From positions 4,464,001 through 4,528,000 of the forward strand of contig NZ_AP022588.1 of NCBI RefSeq assembly GCF_010731735.1: a DNA stretch of 64,000 nucleotides, read 5' to 3'. This stretch comes from Mycolicibacterium sediminis. Its GTDB lineage: Bacteria; Actinomycetota; Actinomycetes; Mycobacteriales; Mycobacteriaceae. A model generated the notes under the pieces. That model was not told the origin of the DNA and did no database searches. It worked only from the letters and a program-made list of their open reading frames with translations. Below, in pieces: positions 17,035-25,191 of the stretch; positions within the stretch are counted from its first letter, which is position 1; each line of letters opens with the position of its first letter. Position numbers and translations under genes: made by a program.

Positions 17035-17880
17035 TCAGCCCTGCACGGCCTTGGCCACCGCGATGCAGGTGGTCAACCAGGCCCGGTCGACCTCCGGCTC
17101 GCGCAGCGCCCACATCGCGTCGCGCACCATGCGCAGCACCACCCAGTCCCTCGCCCGCTCGTCCGACAGTCCCGCGGCGTCGACCAGTGCGAAGAATCGG
17201 CGCCGTACGCCGTCGCGGGTGTCGCCCTCGAGATCGGCCCACCGGTGGAACAGCATCGGGACGACCTCGAAGTGCGGGTCGCCGTTGACGGGCTTGGGGT
17301 CGATCGCGAGCCACGGCTCCCGTTCGGAGGACAGCACGTTGCGGTAGTGCAGGTCGCCGTGCAGGACCGTGCCGCTGGTGGCGTCGTCGGTGACGAGGTC
17401 GCGACCGACGCCGATGGCCCACTCGACGAGCCGGTGTGGGATCGGGGCGCTGCGCGGCAGGGCGGCGAGGTCACCGATCCACCCGTCGACGAGGTCGGCG
17501 AGATCGGGCAGCTGCGGCATCGCGGCGACGTGCAGACGCGGATAGAGCGTCGCGACGATCTCGCACGCCTCGACGTCCCAGAAGCCCTCGAGGTCGGGCG
17601 TCCCGGCACGTTCGAGCAGCAGCGCACCGCGGTGCGGGTCGGCCCGCAGCAGACGAACCGCACCGCTGCCCGCCCAGCGGCGGAGCACCAGGTGGTCGGC
17701 GACCGGCTCGGCGGCGGGGTCGCCGACCTTCAGGACCGCCGGTGCGCCGTCGGACGTCGTCACGGGCAGCACCGCCGACCTGCTTCCGCGCGTCGGCTCC
17801 CCGTCCGGCCGCAGGTCCCAGGCGTCCACCTGCGCCGCGACGAGCCTGCCCATGTCGTCGCCGGTCGCCACGACGTCCAT
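17035..17880 (-). CDS. Aminoglycoside/hydroxyurea phosphotransferase-like kinase
   Basis: 281 residues of the APH(6)/hydroxyurea phosphotransferase fold. The catalytic loop HGDLHYRNVL and the metal-binding IDPKPVNGDPHFE are both intact; the N-lobe has VLKVGDP with the ATP-binding lysine. Family members include streptomycin 6-kinases, but chromosomal actinobacterial copies often have unknown natural substrates, so I do not claim resistance. Confidence 0.85.
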   Translation of the reverse strand: MDVVATGDDMGRLVAAQVDAWDLRPDGEPTRGSRSAVLPVTTSDGAPAVLKVGDPAAEPVADHLVLRRWAGSGAVRLLRADPHRGALLLERAGTPDLEGFWDVEACEIVATLYPRLHVAAMPQLPDLADLVDGWIGDLAALPRSAPIPHRLVEWAIGVGRDLVTDDATSGTVLHGDLHYRNVLSSEREPWLAIDPKPVNGDPHFEVVPMLFHRWADLEGDTRDGVRRRFFALVDAAGLSDERARDWVVLRMVRDAMWALREPEVDRAWLTTCIAVAKAVQG

Positions 17881-17917
17881 CGTGTCAGCAGGGTCTACGG
17901 CGAGCGCCCGGGCGGCG

Positions 17918-18562
17918 TCACCAGTGCCAGCCGCCTCGCTTGGCGTCGCCGGGCGTGGCCGAGTTGTTGACCGGCGGTTGCCGGGGTACGGGCGCGACGC
18001 TCATCGGCGCACGGGTCACCGGTGTCCTGGTCACGCCGACCTCGGGTTCGCGGTCCGGCGCCCGAGACGAGCGCGGGTAGGGATCCTGATACTGCGTCCT
18101 GGGCACGAGCTGCTCGGCCGTCGGTGGTGGCGGCGCGGGCGGGGGCGGCGGCGGTGCGGGGGGCGCGGGCACGGGCGCCTCGATCGGATCGCCGCGACTG
18201 CCCTGGACCGGCTCGGGTCGAGGGGCCTCCGGTGCGGCGGGGGAGACGGCGGGCGCGACGCCGTCGGTGTCGTCGCTGCGAAGTACCGCGCTGATCCCCC
18301 AGGCGGTGAGTGCCACGATGACGATCAGCGCCAGCACGGTGAACGCTTGGCGGGTCAGGTACCAGGGCGTCGCACGTCGTCGACGCGCCATGGTGCTGAT
18401 GTCGGACAGCACGCTCGCATGCGAACTGCCCATCCGACTCGGGCCGAAGCCGGGCGGGAAGTCGGCTCGCAGGTCGGTCTCGTGCCGGTGGAAGTCGGGA
18501 TGTGCGCGCGGGGTGGTCAGCGCATCGTCGGCCGCGCGTCGGAGCACCCGACGTTCCGCCAT
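17918..18562 (-). CDS. Single-span proline-rich membrane protein
   Basis: 214 residues. A polar N-terminal part (1-60) ends in a basic cluster MARRRR, a single membrane helix follows (about 73-94), and the rest is a Pro/Ala-rich outer segment with a run of nine prolines interrupted by Ala, then a PVNNSATPGDAKRGGWHW tail. This is a typical mycobacterial envelope protein shape without a recognised domain. ATG at 18562 is used; GTG at 18574 is an alternative. Confidence 0.7.
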   Translation of the reverse strand: MAERRVLRRAADDALTTPRAHPDFHRHETDLRADFPPGFGPSRMGSSHASVLSDISTMARRRRATPWYLTRQAFTVLALIVIVALTAWGISAVLRSDDTDGVAPAVSPAAPEAPRPEPVQGSRGDPIEAPVPAPPAPPPPPPAPPPPTAEQLVPRTQYQDPYPRSSRAPDREPEVGVTRTPVTRAPMSVAPVPRQPPVNNSATPGDAKRGGWHW

Positions 18563-18738
18563 TCGACCGACCACGGGTCCAGCCTAGTGCGCTACGTCAC
18601 GCGGGGCGCCGTTCGCGGGGGTCGTATCCGAGGCGTGACGGAGGTTTCAGCGAACCCCATCGGGTACTCCGCGCCGCGATCCGGTGGTCGCCAGGCGCGG
18701 CGAACCGGCCGCCGCGCGACGAGGAGGACGGCACCCGA

Positions 18739-20100
18739 GTGACCGACACCATGGAACTGACAGTGCTCGATCCGCGGACGGGAGACGTGGTCACCCGGAT
18801 ACCGGTGACGGAGCCGTCGGCGTGCGACGCGGCGGTGGATGCCGCGCACCGGGCAGGTGAGGGCTGGGCGCGGACGGCGCCGGCCGAACGCGCCGCCGCC
18901 CTCACCGCGGCGGCGGCCGCCGTCACCGCTGCCGCCGACGAACTCGCCGACCTCAACGAGCGCGAGACCGGCAAGCCCCGGGGGGACGCGTTGGGCGGCG
19001 TCGAGGCCGGTGCGGCGACCCTGGTCCAGTACGCCGAACTCGGCCCGCTGCACGGCGGCCGCGTCCTGCAGGGCGACTGGGCGGCCACCGACCTGATGGT
19101 CCCCGGCCCGCGTGGGGTCGTCGCGGTGCTGACCCCGTGGAACGATCCCGTGGCCGCCGCGGCCGGGCTGCTGGGCGCCGCGCTCGTCACCGGCAACACC
19201 GTCGTCTACAAGCCGAGTGAGCGCTGCCCCCGGACGGGGAGGCGCTTCGCCGAAATCCTCGCCGACCACCTCCCGGACGGCGTGCTGCAGATCCTCGACG
19301 GGGACGGTGGCGTCGGAGCGCGACTGGCCGACGACGACCGGGTCGCGGTGGTGGCGCACGTGGGGAGCACCGCCACCGGTCGGCAGATCGCGACGGCGTG
19401 CGCTCGCCGCGGCGCGAAGGCACTGCTCGAGAACGGCGGCAACGACGCGCTGATCGTCGACGAGGGCGTCGATCCCCGATGGGCTGCAGACCAGGCGGCC
19501 TTGGTTGCCTTCGCGAACACCGGCCAGATCTGCACGTCGGTGGAGCGCATCTACGTCGTCGCTGCCATGGCGGACGCCTTCGTCGACGCGCTGGTGACCG
19601 CGGCACGGGAGTGGGAGTCGCGGATCGGCCCGGTCGTGGACGAGCGACAGCGCGACGTCGTCCATCAGCACGTGACCGATGCCGTCCGTGGCGGTGCGAG
19701 CGTGCTGACCGGTGGACGACCGCGGCCGGGCGCCGGTACCTACTACCCGCCGACGGTGCTCACCGACTGCACGCCGGACATGCTCGTGCTGCGGGAGGAG
19801 ACGTTCGGCCCGGTCGCGCCCGTCCGCGTGGTGCCGGACTTCGCGACGGCGCTGGCCGAGGCGTCCGATGACCGGTACGGCCTGGCGGCGACGGTGCTCA
19901 CCGCCGACATGACCCACGCCCAGACGGCGTGGCGGTCGCTGCCCGTGGGCACCGTGAAGATCAACGCGGTGTTCGGCGGTGCGCCCGGTGGCGCCGCCCA
20001 GCCGCGACGGGCCAGTGGCAACGGCTTCGGCTTCGGTCCCGAACTGCTCGACGAGATGACGTGCGTCAAGGTCGTGCACTGGACGGCGCCCGGCGGGTAG
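18739..20100 (+). CDS. NAD(P)-dependent aldehyde dehydrogenase
   Basis: 453 residues of the ALDH fold. Visible features are VLTPWNDPVAAAAG (cofactor/active-site Asn), LLENGGNDAL with general base Glu231, NTGQICTSVERIYV with nucleophile Cys265, and EETFGPVAPV. All catalytic residues are present. GTG at 18739 follows GAGGAGG by about 11 bases; ATG at 18751 is an alternative. Substrate unknown. The MenC-like gene follows 38 bases downstream. Confidence 0.9.
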   Translation: MTDTMELTVLDPRTGDVVTRIPVTEPSACDAAVDAAHRAGEGWARTAPAERAAALTAAAAAVTAAADELADLNERETGKPRGDALGGVEAGAATLVQYAELGPLHGGRVLQGDWAATDLMVPGPRGVVAVLTPWNDPVAAAAGLLGAALVTGNTVVYKPSERCPRTGRRFAEILADHLPDGVLQILDGDGGVGARLADDDRVAVVAHVGSTATGRQIATACARRGAKALLENGGNDALIVDEGVDPRWAADQAALVAFANTGQICTSVERIYVVAAMADAFVDALVTAAREWESRIGPVVDERQRDVVHQHVTDAVRGGASVLTGGRPRPGAGTYYPPTVLTDCTPDMLVLREETFGPVAPVRVVPDFATALAEASDDRYGLAATVLTADMTHAQTAWRSLPVGTVKINAVFGGAPGGAAQPRRASGNGFGFGPELLDEMTCVKVVHWTAPGG

Positions 20101-20138
20101 CCGCACCCCGGGGTGCCGGTGTGACTAGCTTGGGGCCG

Positions 20139-21095
20139 ATGAGGACGCTGATCGACTTCGACGCCGCACCGGTCTTCGCGATCCCGGTGCGGCACGGAGC
20201 CGGCGGCCTCACCGTGCGCGAGGGCGTCCTGCTCGAGGGCCCGCAGGGCTGGGGCGAGTTCGCCCCGTGGCCCGGCAGTACGCCCGGCGACCTCACCAGA
20301 TGGCTCACCGCCGCCACCGAACCCGGCACGGTCGGTTGGCCGGAGCCGCTGCGCGGCGACGTGCCCGTCGCCGCGACGATCCCGGCGGTCGACCCCGTGC
20401 TCGCGGCACGGCTGGCCGCCGACTCGGGATGCACGGTCGCCGAGGTCGCCGTCGGTGCGGGCTCGATCGACGACGACGTCGCGAGGGTCGTCGCGGTGCG
20501 CGACGCGCTCGGTCCCGGCGGGGCCGTCCGGTGCGACGGCGGTGGCCGGTGGGACGTCGAGACCGCGGTGCGGGCCATCGGCGCCCTGGTCGCCGCGGTG
20601 GGCGAGTTGCAGTACGTCCAGCGGCCGTGTCGTGACCTGACTGCCGTCGCCGACGTGCGCCGCCGCGTCGACGTCCGACTGGCAGTTCCCGTCGCCGCCG
20701 ACGGCGCGGACCGCACCGCCCTGGCCGAGGCCGCCGACGTCGCGGTCCTGGCCGCCGCACCCCTGGGCGGGGTGCGCCGCGCGCTGCGCGTCGCCGAGAC
20801 CATCGGGCTGCAGTGCGTAGTCGCCTCCTCGTACGGCACGACGATCGGGCTGTCGGCCTCACTGGCGCTGGCCGGGTCGCTGCCCGTCCTGCCGTACGCG
20901 TGTGCGCTGGGCACCCGTCTGCTGCTCGACGGCGACGTCGTCGGCGACGCGCGGTCGCTTATCCCGAGGGACGGCCGACTGCCCGTTGCGCCCATGCCGC
21001 CAGGCCCCGACCCCGCACTGGTCGCCCGATACGCGGCAACCGATCCCGCGACCGTCGAGCGGTGGCGACGGCTGGTGCGCTCCGTCCTCGACTGA
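20139..21095 (+). CDS. MenC-like enolase-superfamily protein lacking catalytic residues
   Basis: 318 residues with the layout of actinobacterial o-succinylbenzoate synthase: an N-terminal capping domain with EGPQGWGEFAPW and a C-terminal barrel. In active members a Lys-x-Lys motif on barrel strand two, three acidic metal ligands and a later lysine form the active site. Here the strand-two segment is AEVAVG, the first ligand remains (VRCDGGG), but the usual EQPC is QRPC, the usual ADES region reads LAVPVAADGA, and the later lysine segment is AVLAAAPLGG. It is probably a pseudoenzyme or has a new activity. A true MenC would then be encoded elsewhere. Confidence 0.8.
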   Translation: MRTLIDFDAAPVFAIPVRHGAGGLTVREGVLLEGPQGWGEFAPWPGSTPGDLTRWLTAATEPGTVGWPEPLRGDVPVAATIPAVDPVLAARLAADSGCTVAEVAVGAGSIDDDVARVVAVRDALGPGGAVRCDGGGRWDVETAVRAIGALVAAVGELQYVQRPCRDLTAVADVRRRVDVRLAVPVAADGADRTALAEAADVAVLAAAPLGGVRRALRVAETIGLQCVVASSYGTTIGLSASLALAGSLPVLPYACALGTRLLLDGDVVGDARSLIPRDGRLPVAPMPPGPDPALVARYAATDPATVERWRRLVRSVLD

Positions 21096-21136
21096 CGACG
21101 GTGCATCCCCGGGCCTCGACCGGGTAGTCGAACAGC

Positions 21137-22201
21137 GTGACCGACGACGACTTCCGACCCCTGCTCCGGGAACTGCTGAGCGCCTACGGACCGTGTGGGC
21201 AGGAGGACGCGGTGCGGGACGTGTGCCGCCGGGAACTCGAACCGCTCGTCGACGAGACGTGGGTCGACGACGCCGGCAACCTCGTCGGTCTGCTCCGCGG
21301 CGTCGACCGCGACGACGCGCGGGGGACACGGGTGCTCGCGCACCTCGACGAGTTGTCGATGCTGGTGAAGCGCGTCGAACCCGACGGGTCCCTGCGCCTG
21401 ACACCGCTGGGCACGATGTACCCGGGGAACTTCGGGCTGGGACCGGTGGCGATCCTCGGCGATCACGACACCCTGTGCGGCGTGCTGACGCTCGGATCCG
21501 AACACACCACCAAGGAGAGCCGGCGGATCTGGGAGACGAAGCCCGATCAGGGCGACCAGGCCATGGACTGGCTGCACGTCTACGTCTTCACGGGCCGCAC
21601 CACCGAGGAGTTGGCGGCAGCGGGCGTCGGGCCGGGGACGCGGTTGTGCGTCGACGCGAGCAAGCGGACACTCATCGAGTTCGGCGACTACCTGGGCAGC
21701 TACTTCATGGACGACCGGGCGCCGATCACGGCCCTGCTCGTCGCTGCCAGGACCATGCGCGACCGGGCTGTCCGGCCGACGGTCGACACCCATCTGGTGT
21801 TCACGACGAACGAGGAGATCGGCGGCGTCGGCGGGGCGCACGCCGTCCGCACCCTCCCCGGGGACCTCGTCATCGCCCTCGAGGTCGGACCCGCCGAGGC
21901 GGAGTACTCGACCACGGTCGCCGGGGGACCGATCGTCGGATACGGCGACGCGCTGTGCGTCTACGACAAGTCCGTCGCCGATCACCTGATGCGGTGCGCC
22001 ACCGAGTCCGGCCTCTCACCGCAGGCAGCGGTACTGGGCGCCTTCGAATCCGACGCCTCGCACGCGAAGGCCGGCGGTCTCGCAGCCAGGGCCGGCCTGC
22101 TGTGCCTGCCGACCCTGAGCACGCACGGCTACGAGGTCGTCGCACGCGGAGCGATCCCCGCCATGGCGCAGACGATCGTCGGTTACCTCACCTCGCGGTG
22201 A
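21137..22201 (+). CDS. M42 family metallopeptidase
   Basis: 354 residues. Metal-site segments of M42 aminopeptidases are visible: HLDE (His69, Asp71), the bridging Asp in FMDDRAP, catalytic and ligand acids in TNEEIGGVGG, an acid in IALEVGP, and the final His in STHGYEV. Members are large self-compartmentalising aminopeptidases. The segment after HLDE departs from the usual HIDEIG, but the ligand set seems complete. The start is GTG at 21137. Confidence 0.88.
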   Translation: MTDDDFRPLLRELLSAYGPCGQEDAVRDVCRRELEPLVDETWVDDAGNLVGLLRGVDRDDARGTRVLAHLDELSMLVKRVEPDGSLRLTPLGTMYPGNFGLGPVAILGDHDTLCGVLTLGSEHTTKESRRIWETKPDQGDQAMDWLHVYVFTGRTTEELAAAGVGPGTRLCVDASKRTLIEFGDYLGSYFMDDRAPITALLVAARTMRDRAVRPTVDTHLVFTTNEEIGGVGGAHAVRTLPGDLVIALEVGPAEAEYSTTVAGGPIVGYGDALCVYDKSVADHLMRCATESGLSPQAAVLGAFESDASHAKAGGLAARAGLLCLPTLSTHGYEVVARGAIPAMAQTIVGYLTSR

Positions 22202-22221
22202 CCCGAATAGCATCGGCAGCC

Positions 22222-22491
22222 GTGACCACTGGCGAACCCGCACTCACGGCCGACGACGTACGCACCGCGACGTTCGACAGGTCGCCCTGGATCAAGAAGG
22301 GGTACGAGGAGAAGGCGGTGTACGACTTCCTTCAACTGGCGGCCCGACGCCTCGACGGACGGGGTCACCTGTCCGCCGAGGACGTACGCGGCGTCGCGTT
22401 CTCCAAGCCGCCGATGGGCAAGCGTGGGCTCGACACCGATCAGGTCGATGCCATGCTCGACCGGATCGCCAGGACGCTCGACGCGCTCTAG
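22222..22491 (+). CDS. Small protein with two DivIVA-type repeats
   Basis: 89 residues built from two similar units of about 38 residues: LTADDVRTATFDRSP... and LSAEDVRGVAFSKPP..., each followed by a basic/glycine turn and a helix ending in RLDG or TLDAL. This is the DivI1A domain repeat found in short actinobacterial proteins related to the N-terminus of DivIVA/Wag31. GTG at 22222 is chosen; GTG at 22198 overlaps the peptidase stop (GTGA) and is possible. Its TAG stop shares the palindrome CTAG with the stop of the convergent DUF4193 gene. Confidence 0.8.
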   Translation: MTTGEPALTADDVRTATFDRSPWIKKGYEEKAVYDFLQLAARRLDGRGHLSAEDVRGVAFSKPPMGKRGLDTDQVDAMLDRIARTLDAL

Positions 22492-22787
22492 ACGCAGTCG
22501 GAGCAGATTTGCTGCTGATCGGTCTGCAGCGCGATGCGGTTGCGGTGCTGGACGAGGAAGCAACGCGAGCAGGTGAATTCGTCGGCCTGCTTCGGGATCA
22601 CCCGGACGGTGAGTTCCTCACCGGACAGGTCGGCGCCGGGCAGGTCGAACAGCTCGCCCTCGTCACCGTCGTCGACGTCGAGCACTGCGGTGGCGGCGTC
22701 GTTGCGACGGCCCGCCAAGGCTTCCAGTGACTCGTCGGCGACATCGTCGGCTTCGGTCTTGCGTGGTGCGTCGTAGTCAGTAGCCAT
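22488..22787 (-). CDS. DUF4193 zinc-ribbon-like protein
   Basis: 99 residues beginning MATDYDAPRKTE, acidic in the middle, with CSRC and CSDC pairs near the C-terminus that probably bind zinc. This is the DUF4193 family, highly conserved and specific to actinobacteria; function unknown. The leader has a GAGAGGAC ribosome site about 6 bases upstream of the ATG. Confidence 0.92.
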   Translation of the reverse strand: MATDYDAPRKTEADDVADESLEALAGRRNDAATAVLDVDDGDEGELFDLPGADLSGEELTVRVIPKQADEFTCSRCFLVQHRNRIALQTDQQQICSDCV

Positions 22788-22997
22788 GGCGACGTCCTCT
22801 CGAGTTCTTGTTCGGCGTCACGTCAACGTCGGCAGTGGTCCCGTTGTTCCCGGACTCACCCGCCTGAAACGCACGGTGTCCGATCCCACGTCGAGGCGGT
22901 TGCGCCGGGCCGCAGGCGGTGCGCGCCGGCACCGACCGGTCGCAGTGGCCGATCCTACGAAACCGACTGTGCAGCAGCGTGATCGGCACGTTCGCGA

Positions 22998-23687
22998 TCA
23001 GACCGGCCAGCGCTCGCGGCGGTAGGCGGCGTCGAAGAACATCCACTCGTAGCGGGCGGTGGTGACGAAGCGGGCGCGAGCCGACGCCTCCTCGGTCACC
23101 GACAGCGTGGGACCGAGGGCGTCGGTGAGCACCAACACCTCGGCGACGGTCGCGGCGAACTCCTCGCCGGCGTAGCCGTCGATCCACAGCTGGTATCTCG
23201 GGTCGGGCGATCCACGTTCGGCGAGAGCGGCACCCACCCGGGCGTAGATCCAGTAGCAGGGCAGGATCGCGGCGAGTCCGTCGGCGAAGCCGGCGCCGTA
23301 GGCGGCTGCCAACAGGTAGCTGGTGTAGGCCACGGTGGTGGGACTCGGCGGGGTCGTCTCGATCAGTTCGGCCGTCAGCCCCAGCCGGGGGAGCAGCGAC
23401 TCGTGCAGGGCGAGTTCGACGTCGCGAACCTCGGCTGCGTGCCGGGCGAACGTCGCGGTGGCCGCGAGGGTGGGCGCCTTGGCGCCGACGATCGCGAGCG
23501 CGCGTGCGTAGTCGCGCAGGTAGTGCACGTCCTGCACCACGTAGTGCGCGAACGCGGCGTCGTCGAGCGTTCCGTCGGTGAGGCCGGAGATGAACGGGTG
23601 GGCTCCGATCGCGTCGTACACGGGTTCGATCGCGCCCCAGAGCGCGGTGGACCAGGGCTGTTCGGTCGGCTGGGTCACGCCGCCCAT
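22998..23687 (-). CDS. tenA: TenA family thiaminase II-like protein
   Basis: 229 residues of the TenA/THI-4 helical fold. Active-site positions typical of aminopyrimidine aminohydrolases are present: Asp54 in VVQDVHY, Cys144 in LPCYWIYA, and Glu214 in RYEWMFFDAAY. TenA salvages the pyrimidine part of thiamin breakdown products. No other thi genes are nearby. ATG at 23687 (MGGVTQP) is chosen. Confidence 0.88.
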   Translation of the reverse strand: MGGVTQPTEQPWSTALWGAIEPVYDAIGAHPFISGLTDGTLDDAAFAHYVVQDVHYLRDYARALAIVGAKAPTLAATATFARHAAEVRDVELALHESLLPRLGLTAELIETTPPSPTTVAYTSYLLAAAYGAGFADGLAAILPCYWIYARVGAALAERGSPDPRYQLWIDGYAGEEFAATVAEVLVLTDALGPTLSVTEEASARARFVTTARYEWMFFDAAYRRERWPV

Positions 23688-23842
23688 GCTGTCACGCGGC
23701 CGCGCTGGACGCGACGTACGAAACAGCAACCAGCAAAGGGTGATTCAGCCCACACCCGGCGGTCACCGTTGGGTCACGGTCCGACAAAGTTCGTGGTCGG
23801 CGGCCGGTTATTGACGAGGCGACTGGCACACTTGAGACGAGT

Positions 23843-23869
23843 GTGACTCGAGTGACTCGTGTGACACCG
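23843..23869 (+). repeat. Three tandem 9-bp repeats upstream of ripD-like gene
   Basis: Consecutive copies GTGACTCGA, GTGACTCGT and GTGACACCG lie 51-77 bases upstream of the ATG of the ripD-like gene. The first two differ by one base; the third is degenerate. The centre also contains the palindrome CTCGAG. They could be a binding site for a regulator; which one is unknown. Confidence 0.5.
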
Positions 23870-23919
23870 CCGACCAAGGCTCCAGCACCGCGGGGCCGAC
23901 TCCAGAACTAGGAAGAACG

Positions 23920-24531
23920 ATGACACGCACCAGGGCCTTCACCGCCATCACCGCCGTCGTGATCAGCGTCGCCATGCTGTTCGCCGGCGTGGCGAGCGCG
24001 GACACCTACGCGACGCCCGCGCAGCGCCAGCAGGCCATCGACCTGGTCATCAAGCGCGCCATGTCGCAGGTGGGCGTGCCCTTCACCTACGGCGGTGGCG
24101 ACGTCAACGGGCCCTCGCTACCGCCGGCCGCGGTCGAGCGCGCGGTGCAGCCCGAGCAGTCCGCCACCGGTCTGGCCGCCGCGAATCCCGACCCCCTGGT
24201 CCCGAGCCTGCTCGTCCCCGCGGCCCCGGCGGCGCCCGCGGCGCCTCGCGTTCCCGGTTTCGACGCCTCGGGGCTGATCGTCTACGCGTTCGGCGGCGTC
24301 GGCATCAAGATGCCGCGGTCCTCGGGCGAGCAGTACAAGGTCGGCCGGAAGATCCTCCCGTCCCAAGCACTGCCGGGCGACCTCCTGTTCTTCGGCCCGG
24401 ACGGCACGCAGAGCGTGTCGATGTTCATCGGCGACGGCAAGATGATCGGCGTCAGCGACACCGCCGTCGCCGTGTCTCCCGTCCGCACCACCGACATGGC
24501 GCCGTACCTGTCGCGCATCATCGAGTGGTGA
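23920..24531 (+). CDS. ripD: RipD-like secreted NlpC/P60 protein without catalytic residues
   Basis: 203 residues. Signal peptide (about 1-27, ending VASA), then an NlpC/P60 domain. The segment FDASGLIVYAF has Ala116 where active enzymes have Cys, and the strand that should carry the catalytic His reads QSVSMFIG with Ser at 165. The same losses define M. tuberculosis RipD (Rv1566c), which binds peptidoglycan without cutting it; PRSSGEQYKVG also matches. An Ala/Pro-rich insert of about 45 residues (66-111) separates the two halves of the domain, longer than I recall for RipD. AGGAAG lies just upstream of the ATG. Confidence 0.85.
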   Translation: MTRTRAFTAITAVVISVAMLFAGVASADTYATPAQRQQAIDLVIKRAMSQVGVPFTYGGGDVNGPSLPPAAVERAVQPEQSATGLAAANPDPLVPSLLVPAAPAAPAAPRVPGFDASGLIVYAFGGVGIKMPRSSGEQYKVGRKILPSQALPGDLLFFGPDGTQSVSMFIGDGKMIGVSDTAVAVSPVRTTDMAPYLSRIIEW

Positions 24532-24603
24532 CGCGCGCCGCGACGTGACGCCGGCGAGCACCCTGACCGCCCACCCACCCGTCCGGCTTGGCAGACTGTG
24601 TCC

Positions 24604-25098
24604 ATGGCACAGATAACCTTGCGCGGAAACCCCATCAACACGGTCGGCGAACTGCCCGCCGTCGGCAGCCCGGCCCCGTCGTTCACGCTGACCGGTACCG
24701 ACCTCGGCGAGATCACGAGTGAGCAGTTCCGCGGGAAGTCCATCGTGCTGAACATCTTCCCGTCGGTCGACACCCCGGTCTGCGGCACCAGCGTTCGCAC
24801 CTTCAACGAGCGCGCCGCCGCGAGCGGTGCGACCGTCGTGTGCATCTCGAACGATCTGCCGTTCGCGCAGAAGCGATTCTGCGGTGCCGAGGGCATCGAG
24901 AACGTGACCACCGGCTCGGCGTTCCGCGACAGCTTCGGTGCGGACTACGGCATCACAATCGCCGACGGCCCGATGGCCGGACTGCTCGGCCGTGCGGTCG
25001 TGGTGGTCGGCTCCGACGGCAACGTCTCCTACACCGAACTGGTGCCCGAAATCGGCCAGGAGCCCGACTACGACGCGGCACTCGCCGCCGCCGGATAG
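24604..25098 (+). CDS. tpx: Thiol peroxidase Tpx (atypical 2-Cys peroxiredoxin)
   Basis: 164 residues, full length for Tpx. The peroxidatic cysteine is Cys60 in PSVDTPVCGTS and the resolving one Cys93 in KRFCGAEG; a third cysteine at 80 (VVCISND) is also seen in the mycobacterial enzyme. It reduces peroxides with thioredoxin. ATG at 24604 is chosen over a GTG six bases earlier because it gives the standard MAQITLRGN start. Confidence 0.96.
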   Translation: MAQITLRGNPINTVGELPAVGSPAPSFTLTGTDLGEITSEQFRGKSIVLNIFPSVDTPVCGTSVRTFNERAAASGATVVCISNDLPFAQKRFCGAEGIENVTTGSAFRDSFGADYGITIADGPMAGLLGRAVVVVGSDGNVSYTELVPEIGQEPDYDAALAAAG

Positions 25099-25191
25099 CC
25101 CTTCCGTCCACCGCAGAGGTCGGTGCGACCGTCCGGTGACCGTGGTCACCGACACCTGACCAGCACTCGCGAGCCCGCCTAGACTGAACTC

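Noticed and set aside
17035..17880. Acquired aminoglycoside-resistance gene
   Set aside because: The kinase motifs are real, but base composition and neighbours look native and the substrate cannot be inferred; chromosomal relatives are common in actinobacteria.
20103..20116. Perfect 14-base palindrome GCACCCCGGGGTGC after the aldehyde dehydrogenase stop
   Set aside because: Without a loop it cannot form a useful terminator stem, and GC-rich palindromes of this size occur by chance in such DNA; kept only as a note.
20066..21985. Open minus-strand frame of 639 codons
   Set aside because: It lies opposite the MenC-like and M42 genes, is low-complexity (Arg/Ser/Pro-rich), has no ribosome site and no recognisable domain; long antisense frames are expected at this GC content.
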